Below, one piece after another: positions 11,765 to 20,079 of a DNA stretch of 64,000 nt. The DNA lies in NCBI GenBank assembly GCA_029339195.1, contig JAPTJF010000137.1, forward strand, positions 62,001 through 126,000. Direction: 5' to 3'. Source of the DNA: Micractinium sp. NFX-FRZ. Taxonomy: Eukaryota; Chlorophyta; Trebouxiophyceae; Chlorellales; Chlorellaceae. Below the pieces are notes generated by a model. It did not search any database, was not told the origin of the DNA, and saw only the letters and a program-made list of their open reading frames with translations. The position numbers and the translations under genes were made by a program. The first letter of the stretch is position 1; each line of letters begins with the position of its first letter.

Positions 11765-12506
11765 CCCCCCCCTGCAGGACGAGCGCTCCCAGCACAAGAA
11801 CAAGGCCAAGGCGTTGAAGGTGCTGCGCGCACGCATGTTTGAGGCGGAGCAGCAGCGGCAGCGGGTGGCGGCCAGCCGGGAGCGCAAGGAGCAGATTGGC
11901 AGCGGCGACCGCTCGGAGCGCATCCGGACATACAACTTCCCGCAGGCGAGCGGGGCAAGGCGGGCGGTAGGGTCAGCGGGGCAGGGGGTGCAGGGCGGGC
12001 GGTAGGGTCAGCAGGGCAGGAGGAGTGCCCACAACTTCTGAACGGTGCGCAAGCGAGGTGCCGCAAGCCAGGAGCCAGTCGAGGGATGTGTGGGCCTGGG
12101 TGCGACTGGCAGCCAGCATGTGTCGATGCAGCATGCTTGCGCTGCCGCCTGCTTAGCCTGCCCATCACTTCCCCACGTGTTGCTGCCCCTTCTCTGCTCA
12201 CCCAGACCCCACTGTCATGCACCTGCACCCCGCCTCCTTCCTGCCCTTCAAGAAGACCGCGTGTAACGCACCGTGTGAGGACTGAATCAGGCGGCCCTGT
12301 CCTCACTCTCACCCTGCTGACACACGCCCCCTGCCCTGTCCATCCACTCCTCGACGGTGCAGGGCCGCGTGACCGACCACCGCGTGGGCGTGACAGAGCA
12401 CGGGATGGAGGGTGTGATGAGCGGGGAGCGGCTGGGCGTGTTCATCGAAGCCCTGCAGCTGCACCACCAGAGCTCGCTGCTGGCAAACCTGGAGCAGGCG
12501 GCGTGA
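8324..12506 (+). CDS. peptide chain release factor 1, organellar (mitochondrial likely)
   Basis: Exons: 8324-8367, 8472-8822, 9037-9133, 9336-9428, 9636-9713, 9949-10047, 10558-10696, 10930-11032, 11324-11414, 11778-11945, 12363-12506. They give 468 residues. It terminates translation at UAA/UAG by triggering hydrolysis of peptidyl-tRNA. Landmarks: RAGTGGDEA (exon 6), [19 protein letters not shown] with the codon-recognition tripeptide PVT (~296-298), GGAGGQHVN with the catalytic GGQ (~340-342), [13 protein letters not shown] and the [14 protein letters not shown] region. This is the bacterial RF1 layout, not eRF1. The extra ~140 N-terminal residues, low in acidic residues and including [10 protein letters not shown], look like a targeting peptide; mitochondrion is favoured but plastid is not excluded. 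Intron 10 has a GC donor (11946). Intron 6 contains two further in-frame acceptors. Confidence 0.93.
10331..10595 (+). repeat. triplicated splice acceptor plus exon start in RF1
   Basis: Three copies of CAG|ATGG(C/T)(T/C)GAGCTGGC begin their exon part at 10339, 10429 and 10558. Spacings of 90 and 129 nt are both multiples of three, and the frame is open through all three. Only the last continues into conserved RF1 sequence. Confidence 0.92.
11729..11772 (+). repeat. poly-C tract at the RF1 exon 10 acceptor
   Basis: An almost pure run of about 40 C residues, broken by a single G, lies just upstream of the CTGCAG acceptor of RF1 exon 10 (11778). A shorter C-run (9907-9918) precedes exon 6. The exact length may be an assembly artefact because such runs are hard to sequence. 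Confidence 0.85.
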
Positions 12507-12540
12507 GCGTTTTGCTGGCAAATCTGGAGCAGGCGGGTGG
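12479..12540 (+). repeat. short duplication of the RF1 3' coding end
   Basis: The final codons and stop context (TGCTGGCAAACCTGGAGCAG, from 12479) recur just past the stop, from about 12512, with one C-to-T change. This is a 33-bp tandem duplication lying in the 3'UTR. Confidence 0.85.
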
Positions 12541-12549
12541 GGCTTGAGC

Positions 12550-12554
12550 TGTAA
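12550..12554 (+). promoter_or_regulatory. TGTAA polyadenylation motif of RF1
   Basis: TGTAA occurs 44 nt after the RF1 stop. In chlorophyte algae TGTAA is the usual polyadenylation signal, placed shortly before the cleavage site. Confidence 0.5.
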
Positions 12555-13469
12555 GCTTGCGAGGAGCTCCCAAGCCAAGGCGCGGTGAACCACGGGGGGC
12601 TGGCTGGGCCCAATGCGTCGCATGCCTGGTCGGCAGCAGCAGCGGTGCCAGCCACTCTGAGCGAGCTGCCCAGCGCGCCTGCTCACAGCTGCGCTGTGCA
12701 TGGCGCGTGCTCAGCAGCGCGTGCACGTGCACCTGCCGCAGCCGCTCATGCAGCAGGTGCTGAGCTGGGCGCTCTCCCGAGAGGCCCCCTTCCCCTCCCT
12801 TCCCCTCCCTCGCCTCCCTCCCCTTTACGGGCTTGTGGCTGCCTCCCCACTCTATTCACATGCTCCATGAACTGCTTCGCTCGCCCGCCATGCTCTCCTT
12901 TATGTCTCCGGAGCTGCATTCAACTCCCTGCAATTTACAGACCCCTCCTGACTGGCTGTCCGTGTTCGCCGCTGTTGGCTGCGCCGCGTGCTGCAAGTCC
13001 ATCCCGCCTGAGCTGGATTCTACCCAATATTGATTGAAATCCTCACTTGTAGAAAGCGTCAACACGCTTGACTTGCTTAAGCAAGTTAGCAGGGATGAGG
13101 GAAGAGCCTGGGAAGATGTAGAGGCACCCACACAGTCGAGCACAACGGCAGCGCGCGCAGCAGGCGGCGCCAAGGGTCACCATGCCCGCCCGCCTTTGTT
13201 TGCCACGTGTGGTGCGCAGGTAGCCTCAGCGCAACACGTACTTCTTGCGCAGCAGACGAAGCTTTCGCCTCCGCCCGCCCCAGGAGCTGACCTAAGGCCA
13301 GCCGGTTCTCACACTAGGAAGCCCGGGTGAGCGCTGCTGTTTATGTGAACCGGTTGGGGGTGGCAGGCCGTAGCAGGGTTTGGATGGTTGCAAAATGCAG
13401 AGGGGCTGCTCTACCTTGCCTCAACCCACCCACCGCCCGCCCGCTAGCCACGCCCATGCAAAGTGGCCC

Positions 13470-13505
<36 letters not shown>

Positions 13506-13636
13506 TGTCTGGTCATGCAAGCCTGCCAATCAATTTTCACACCTGCCTCTCCCGGCCCCCCGCTGCGCAGCCGTCAGCCTGCCCCACATCAGCGGCACTT
13601 CATTCTTCCTGAGCACAGGGCACCCAGGGCCGAGCG
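12555..13636. other. intergenic region between RF1 and the helix-rich gene
   Basis: No convincing coding exon is seen on either strand. Features: a perfect 16-nt palindrome ACTTGCTTAAGCAAGT at 13071-13086 in a locally AT-richer stretch (13020-13095), and a (CCTG)n microsatellite at 13479-13504. The promoter of the next gene should lie in the last few hundred bases. Confidence 0.5.
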
Positions 13637-16600
13637 ATGTCTGCTGCGTCTGCGCTGCGCGGCCACCTGTCCTGGCTTACCCAGCACGGCTTTGCCCGCC
13701 CCTCTGCCAACGAGGCAGCGGCGGAGCAGGTGGAGAGCAGGGTCGAGGCGCTGCGGGCGTGTGTGAGTGGCATTGGAGACCCCGACCCCAGGCAAGTGGC
13801 TCGCTCTGCGTTCCTGGGGGCACATGGCAGTGTTGTGGCCGGCGTCGAGCAGGGGGCTGCAGCCACAAAGACTCCCCTCCCTCCCGCCCTGCCGACCCTG
13901 CCCTCCCGCCATCAAGCCAGTTCTCCTCCCCTGCTTGTTTGGGCTTAACCCTCTGCCACAGTCTGATCCCTGCTCCCCAAGCCTCCCCCCGTACTATCCC
14001 CCGCAGGGTGCTGCGCCAGGTGCTGGCCCTTGCCGACCGGCTTGCAGGCCTCCAGGACGAGATGCCGGCGCTCACCAGGCAGCGCCCGCCAGGCGGCCCT
14101 CCGCCGCTGAGCGACGCAGCACGCCGCCAGCTGCGGGCCGGCACGGCGGCCTCCCTGGAGTGTGCCGTCATCGCGCACGCGCTGCCCAGTCTGGCGCCAG
14201 CGGATGCCGCACGGGTGGCCCGCTCTGCGCGCCCCACGGTGGCTGCGGGGCGCCTCAGCCTGGCGCCGCTCGTGGAACAGATGCGGGCGGCAGGGCGCTG
14301 CCAGTGGGCTGGGGAGGCGCACCTGCAAGCCTGTGTTGCAGTGGACGCGGCAGCGAGCTCCCAAATGGCGGCAGTGGGCAAGGCACTGGTGCTCCTGCAG
14401 CGGGCGCACAGCCAGCAGCCGGCAGACACGCTGGCGGCCTTCACAGGCAGCGTGGGGGGGCCGGGCCAGGTGGCAGACTGGCTGGAGGCTGTGGCTGGCG
14501 CGCTGCTGGAGGCACATCGCCAGCCGGGCCCGCTGCAACAAGGTGTGTGTGTGTGCGGCTTTGTTACAACACAGCCTGCCGTCGAGTTTGCGTTTGCAAG
14601 GGCTTGAAAGCAACCCATGGGGGGGCACGCTGCAAGGTGTGTGTGCGGCTTCGTTGGGGCCACAGCCTGCCGCCAAGCCGAGTGTGCATTTGCCGAGGGC
14701 CCTTTGGCAACAAGTGGGGCGTGATTGTGGCTGGCTCTCACCTACAGGCCTGGGCCCCGAACGTCACCTCCCTGCGTGCAAGGTCTTTGAATTGAAGGGT
14801 GTCTAAATATGGTTGCCAACAATCACACTCACGGCCCCGGGGCACCACCTCCCCCGTGCTGCAGGCACGCTGAGGATGGAAGCCCTCGAGGCATGGACTG
14901 CGCTGCCAGCCTGGGTGCTCGCCGACAGCACAGCCGCCGTGCAGCACGGGCCAGCCCTAGAGCGCAGGCCCCGCCTGCTGCGCGCGCTGGCCAGCCTCAT
15001 GCTGAGCACGCTGCCGCACCTGGCAGCGTCCCTGCACGCGCGCCTCTGCTGCAGTCGCACAGAAGATGCCGGGCGCAGCGGCGAGGGCGGTGTGGCCACA
15101 CAGGCGGCGGCCCTGCGAGAGGCGTACCAGGCGCTGCACCTTTTGGGTGAGGCGCTGTCCGCGGACTGCCTGTCGCCGCTGCTCCGGGAGAGGCTGCATC
15201 AGCCGGGAGGTGCTGAATACCCGCGCCTGGCAGGCGCCATCATTGCCGTGCTCCCAAGCTGCGCGCCAGGTGGCGCTGCCGTGGAGACGCTGCAGCGCGC
15301 ACACTGGTGCGCCGCACGAGTGCTTGCGCTCCTGTGCGCGGCCATGCGCGGCCCCGACCAGCCCACCGGCAGTCAGCAGCTGCAACAGCAAGCTGCCCCA
15401 CCCAGCCGCGCGGCTGGCAGCGATGCCCCCGCTGAGCAGCAGCAGCAGCAGACGGTTTGCATGCTGGCCTGGCTGCTGCCGCATGCAGCAGCAGCCCTGC
15501 ATGGCCTGGCGGCAGCTGGGTGCCCACACGCAGATGTGCTGAGCATTGCCAGGAACCATGCGATTGCCTGGCAAAATGCCAGCCTGGCAGCAGCTCCAAT
15601 CACCAGCCATAAGCAGGCCGGGCAGTGGGCAGCTGCGGGCCAGGCAGCGCTGCACCTGGTGCCGCTGCTGCTGCAGATGGAGGCAGAGGCGGGCTCCGAC
15701 ACTGGCAAAGAGGGTGCTGAATCTGGCCATGAAGAGGCTTCTTCCCCACCCTCGCATCACATGCTGATCTGCTGGTCCATGGCTGCGGGGCTGCTGAATG
15801 GGTGGGCCTGCAAGCCGCCCACACCGTACGACAGCTTAGGACCTGTTGCCAGCTCAGCACCGGCGCCGCATGGCGCCGCCATTGGCGATGCCAGCTCAGC
15901 GCCCGCACCGCTGGCCTCGCAGCTGTGGCAGCTGCACAGCGACGCCTGCCGCCTGCTGCACTTCTTGGCGGCGGGGAGTGTGGCTGCCCGACGCTGCACC
16001 TGGCCCCTCGGCCCCCACGACGGCAGTGCCGAGGAGCGGTGGCAAACGCGGCTGGCCTGCCTGAACATGATGTTTGAGGCGGCGCACGCTGTGCTGGGCG
16101 TGGGCTGCTCCGAGGGAGCTGAGGGAGCCGAGGGGGCACTGCCAGACAGGTGAGCTGTGAAGCACAGCGCCTGCTGCACGACTGGCTGACTGCTCGCCAG
16201 CCTGCTTTCTCCAACTTGCCAGCAGTGCACATGTGCACATGCAGCGTGCTGGCTGGCTATGCCACGAGCCTTGGTTCTTGGCGAGGGCACGTGTGCTGCC
16301 TGCTGTGCACATGTTGTCACAACAAAGCCAAATCCTGCTCCTTTGTTTTGGCTTCTACGCTGCAGCAGACGGCGGCGCCTGCAGGCACTTTGCGCTGCCC
16401 ACTGGCAGGCACTGCTGGTCGTGCTGCCCCTGGCTGGTGGCGTGGAGGCCCTGCTTGCAAAGGAGAGCGAGCAGTACAAGGCGCAATGGCTGGTGGATGC
16501 TGTGTGTGCAATGGCAGCGTGGCACCCCGGCCTGGCATCCGACCCGTCCTTCCCCGGCTTGCTGCACCAGCTGCTGGCAGCGCCTGCTCCCGTAAGCCTG

Positions 16601-17054
16601 CTGGCACGCCGCGCTGCCAGCGCTCGCTGTTGATTGTGGAAAGAGGGTCCCGCGCACTTGCTCACGTGCACTTGCACTGGCAGTTGCCCGCCCACGCGTT
16701 GTTGCCGTGCACCCAAACTGCCGTGCACCCATAACTGCACGCCTGGCAAGCTGCAGCTACGTGCCCAAGCATCCTAGCACTTGCCCACCCACGTCTGGTT
16801 GCCGTGCACTGAACTTGGTGCGACGCACCGGACTTGCAACATCATCACCACACATCGTATCATGATCGCAGGCGGGCAGCGCTCAGAGCCGCCTTCAGCT
16901 TCAGTGGACCGTCCAACTGGTGCAGCAGAGTGGCGGCCCGCCGGCGCCCCTGGCCGCGGCCCTGGCCAGCTGCGGTGCGCTGGAAAGGATGCTGGCTGAG
17001 ACGCACGCTTTCGCAAGCGACCAGGACCTCCTGCAACAGGCAAGGTGGTCTTGA
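13637..17054 (+). CDS. helix-rich protein of unknown function
   Basis: Exons: 13637-13791, 14007-14542, 14865-16149, 16369-16591, 16872-17054, giving 793 residues. The start is ATG in MSAASALRGHLSWLTQHGF, the first Met of an open exon. Composition is Ala/Leu-rich with regular amphipathic helices and almost no strand-forming stretches, suggesting a HEAT/ARM-like helical solenoid or scaffold. I cannot name a family. Intron 1 has a strong GC-AG donor (GCAAGT at 13792). Intron 2 holds two imperfect copies of its own donor region (14536-14590 and 14627-14676). The last codons (ARWS then TGA at 17052-17054) fall on the left arm of the inverted-repeat segment 17042-17887, so the native C terminus may have been altered by it. 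Confidence 0.78.
16683..16808 (+). repeat. short direct repeats in the last intron of the helix-rich gene
   Basis: TTGCCCGCCCACG..GTTGCCGTGCAC (16683-16711) is repeated as TTGCCCACCCACG..GTTGCCGTGCAC (16781-16808). The smaller unit CTGCCGTGCACCCA also occurs in between. Confidence 0.7.
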
Positions 17055-17277
17055 GGGGTACCATCTTGCCATGTGATGAGAGACCCCAGGGTGTACAACA
17101 GATGAGCACTGCCACTGATGAGTGGTGATGGGGAGGTAGTGATGGAGGGATGAGCACCCCGAGATGGCACGATGCGCCTCCGAAAGCTGGACCCCCACGA
17201 GAGCGAGATGAGAGGGTTGCAAGTGGCGGCGCGGCGGACGCGGCCTTGGCGCCTGTAGCCCCGTGCGGGCAAGGCGC

Positions 17278-17316
17278 CGCCGTGCTGCGCCCTGCTCAGC
17301 AGGGCGCAGCACGGCG
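17278..17316. repeat. perfect 39-nt palindrome (hairpin)
   Basis: CGCCGTGCTGCGCCCTGCT, one C (17297), then its exact reverse complement: a 19-bp GC-rich stem with a single-base centre. It could form a cruciform or a very stable RNA hairpin. Confidence 0.95.
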
Positions 17317-17398
17317 AACGAAAGGCCTGTGCCGGGGTGCTTCGTGCCACTGTCTAGACTTTGAGAGCGGCATATCTGTCTAATGGGATTTTTTGTCG

Positions 17399-17408
17399 CT
17401 ATATAAAA
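17399..17408 (+). promoter_or_regulatory. TATA-box-like motif
   Basis: CTATATAAAA is the clearest TATA-like element in the window and stands in a locally AT-rich stretch. It might serve the MYND gene about 700 bp downstream (if upstream exons exist), a small RNA, or nothing. Confidence 0.35.
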
Positions 17409-17887
17409 CGCGATAACGGTCCTTCAGGCCACCCAGCGCTAGGTTTGCGCCACGTCCCGCCAGGTGGCGGCGCGTGGCAGTGCCAGTGGCAGTGCCGGCT
17501 CGCACGCGATTGCGTTCTACTTTATTAAAAACAACCTCCGTAGAAGCTGGAACCCCGATTTGGCAGGCCGGGGTGAAATGGCGAGGCGGTCGGTGTTACT
17601 TAAGTTACCACCGCGCAGTGGCCTGTTGATCATTTTGAAGTTGGTCAGATGACTCCCACCGCCGGCAGCGATCCACCACGCGCCGCCCGGCGCCCTTTGG
17701 AAAGGGGATGAGGCGGCGGCTATGTGCAGATGGTTCGGAGGTAATGAGGAGAGATGAGCGGTAGGCTCAACAGATGGGGGTGATGTGCGGGGACATGTCC
17801 CCCACAGATGAGGTGATGGGCGTGTACACCCTGGGGGTACTCAGCAGGGGGGTGATATCGATCTGACGGTACCCCTCAAGGTGGTCC

Positions 17888-18111
17888 GATGTGCCTGGCC
17901 GTGCCAAAGCAGGCGCCTCGCGCCTCTGCAGCGTCTGCTCCTTGAAACGCCCGACAGTTCGGTCTGCTGTTGACATTCAGTCAGCATGGGCGCCTGTTGA
18001 TTGGTCCAGTCTTACCTCTAGCTAGCCCCAGCTTGCCCACAGCCATGACGGCGCCCCGGCTTCACAATTCCTCGGGTGCAGCCTGGGGAAGCTACAGATG
18101 AGATTGCACCC
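17888..18111. other. upstream region of the MYND gene
   Basis: No exon can be supported here. Additional 5' exons of the MYND gene may exist between 17055 and 18111, since exon 1 as called is only six codons. Confidence 0.4.
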
Positions 18112-18906
18112 ATGGACTTCTTCTTTGCGGTAAGCTGACCAAGGTGCTCACCATTCAGTCACCGCCTCATCCGTTTGGGGTTGCCACACAGCAGTGCATG
18201 TCGTTGGGAACAGCGCTGTTGCTCTTGAGCCCAGCCCTTTCGTTAGGCAACCTGTATGCATGCGTGCAACTGCATGCAGGCCTCGAGCAACATCATGAAC
18301 TGGTTGCGGTGCATCCTTGCCTTGGAGGAGTGCGCGGCTGCAGCCCTCGCGCATGACGACAGTACGGACACCTCCAGCCAGGCACAGCAGCGCGAGGGCG
18401 GCGCCCGCAGCCAGGGCGGGCCAGGGGGCGAGGAGCAAGCCTTGAGGAGGCGTCTGGCAGTTGCTCTGCACGCCATGCAGGTCGCGAAACTGGCAGCGGC
18501 CGACGAGGTAGGGCGGCTCCCCGCACCTAACAGCTGCGCAGGTGTGGTCGCTGCCGCCGAGCTGCGCCGTCAGTATGGGGCAGGCCCCCTGGCCCGCCTG
18601 GCTGCGGCGCTGCAGGCCTGGTGGCAGCTGCCAGAGCAGCAGAGGGCAGAGCAGCTGCAGCTGGGGCAGGCAGCTGCAGCTCGCAGCTGCGCCAACCTGT
18701 GCTGCGCCAACCTGGGCGGCCCCGAGGGTGGACCGGCAGCGGGCCAAGGGGTGGGGCACAGGCGGTGTGGAGGGTGCAGGAGCGTGTGGTACTGCGGCAC
18801 CACCTGCTCGCACGCCGACTGGCGCGCAGGCCACCGCAAGGTGTGCGCTGCGATGGCCGCAGCTCGCAAGCAGGCGGCGGCAGCGGCAGGGCGGGCAGGG
18901 GGTTGA
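18112..18906 (+). CDS. MYND-type zinc-finger protein
   Basis: Exons: 18112-18129 (tentative, MDFFFA) and 18280-18906, giving 214 residues as called. The C-terminal part has a MYND finger: CANLCCANLGG, then CGGCRSVWYCGTTC, then H and C in HADWRAGHRKVC. This follows the C..C..CxxC....CxxxC...HxxxC pattern of MYND domains, which bind zinc and mediate protein-protein contacts. The N-terminal half is helical (NIMNWLRCILALEECAAAAL). Chlorella-type genomes have many such MYND proteins of unknown role. The internal in-frame stretch 18508-18542 looks like a very short retained intron but is open and was kept. The first exon is weakly supported; the gene may start further upstream. Confidence 0.72.
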
Positions 18907-18995
18907 CTGGCGTAGGGCGGCCGTTTCTGGAGGGGTGTTTGGGTAGTTGTGTGCCTGTATGAATTGTGACATGCATACTGGAGATGTGTGTTTCC

Positions 18996-19000
18996 TGTAA
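18996..19000 (+). promoter_or_regulatory. TGTAA polyadenylation motif of the MYND gene
   Basis: TGTAA lies 90 nt after the MYND stop, in an AT-richer 3'UTR context. Confidence 0.55.
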
Positions 19001-20079
19001 ATTGTGCTCCCAGTTGGTCACAGCACGCCCCTGGCACGCCCGCCAGTGCCACTCTTGTTGAGGCGCCACAGCTTTACGACACCAGTGCATCCCGGGCCAC
19101 GGGGCCCCAGCCCGGCTGCTGCCACCATCTGCCGCCCTGCACTACAGCCTTCACTGGGCGGGCTCCTCCTGAGGTATGTTGACAGCCAGCAGGGCAACCA
19201 GTGCATGCACAGCAGGAACCTCTCATCCCAGGGATACAGTGCAAGATGCAGGGGAACTCAGCACACCTCCCAGCTTGCACAAACTGCGCTGCTCTCCTGG
19301 CTTTGGCGTTCCTGTGCCATTAATGTGCTGCCACTCAGTGAATCACTGTGGTTACATGGGGCAAGCAGCAGGGCGGCGCAGGTGCAGGGGCGGGCAGACC
19401 AGCTCGGCAAAGGTGCCACTTCGGCTTCTTCAGCGCTTGCGCCTGGCCAGATGGCACCGGCGCACTGCAATGGCCCAGCGCATGCAGGCTTGTCACTGCG
19501 GCCGCTCCCACTGCGTGACCTGCACACCAACAAGGGAGGGGCGCACACAGGGCTGCCTGCATGAGAAGCCGCTGCCTGGTCAGGTGCTGCACACTGTGTA
19601 CAGGTGCGCAGCTGGGGGGGCGAGCAGGCTTGCAGCAGGGTGCCGCGGTGCAACGGGCCACTCACCTGCTGATGCGTCGTGCGCTGCATGCTTGGACCAA
19701 GCATTGCACGAGACTATGGGGAAATGGTCGACTATCGATTGACAACAGGATGCACACCTGGCCCTAGGGGCCTCCCCAGCCAGTTGAGAGCAGCAGCGAT
19801 TGGCGGCCACGCAGCACGAAGCAGCCCTTACTCAGTGCCGCCCCACTGTGCACGCCAGGTGGGGCTTGCAGGGTGCTGGCCGGGCACGGCGTGTGCCAGC
19901 GCGCTCGCCGGGCTGGTCACCTGGCAGGCACACAACGGTTAGCCAGAGCATGCAGGGGGGCAGGGGCGGGGCGCGCCGCTCTGCGAGGGCTTCTTGCCAC
20001 AAGCCAGGGCAGCAGGAGGGTTCTGAGCCCCAAGCAAGATGACGTGGCTCGCTTATGTTGCAACTGGCAGGCCCAGAAT
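19001..20079. other. intergenic region between convergent MYND and FNBP4-like genes
   Basis: Open frames exist on both strands, but none shows domain-like composition or consistent splice-phased exons. A missing 3' exon of the FNBP4-like gene could lie here on the - strand, because its last WW domain is incomplete. No RNA gene was recognised. Confidence 0.45.

Larger units (their letters stand above)
17042..17887. mobile_element. inverted-repeat-bounded segment, possible MITE-like element
   Basis: The left arm contains CTTGAGGGGTACC (17050-17062) and CCCAGGGTGTACA (17084-17096). The right arm carries their reverse complements in mirrored order (TGTACACCCTGGG at 17823-17835, GGTACCCCTCAAG at 17868-17880). 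The ~700 bp between is AT-richer than its surroundings, has no long convincing ORF, and includes a perfect palindrome at 17278-17316 and CTATATAAAA at 17399-17408. No target-site duplication was confirmed. The left arm overlaps the stop codon of the preceding gene. A non-autonomous transposon or a locally inverted duplication would both fit. Confidence 0.45.

Noticed and set aside
13071..13086. 16-nt palindrome as an operator-like binding site
   Set aside because: It is real as sequence, but stands alone more than 500 bp from the nearest start codon, with nothing to support a regulatory role.
17464..17652. Open frame reading FYFIKNNLRRSWNP inside the inverted-repeat segment
   Set aside because: Short, starts at GTG, has no splice-phased partners or family resemblance, and lies in probable element DNA.
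18508..18542. Possible 35-nt intron (GTAGGG...GCGCAG) inside the MYND exon
   Set aside because: Too short for an intron in this genome, and not a multiple of three, so removal would break the frame into the zinc finger.
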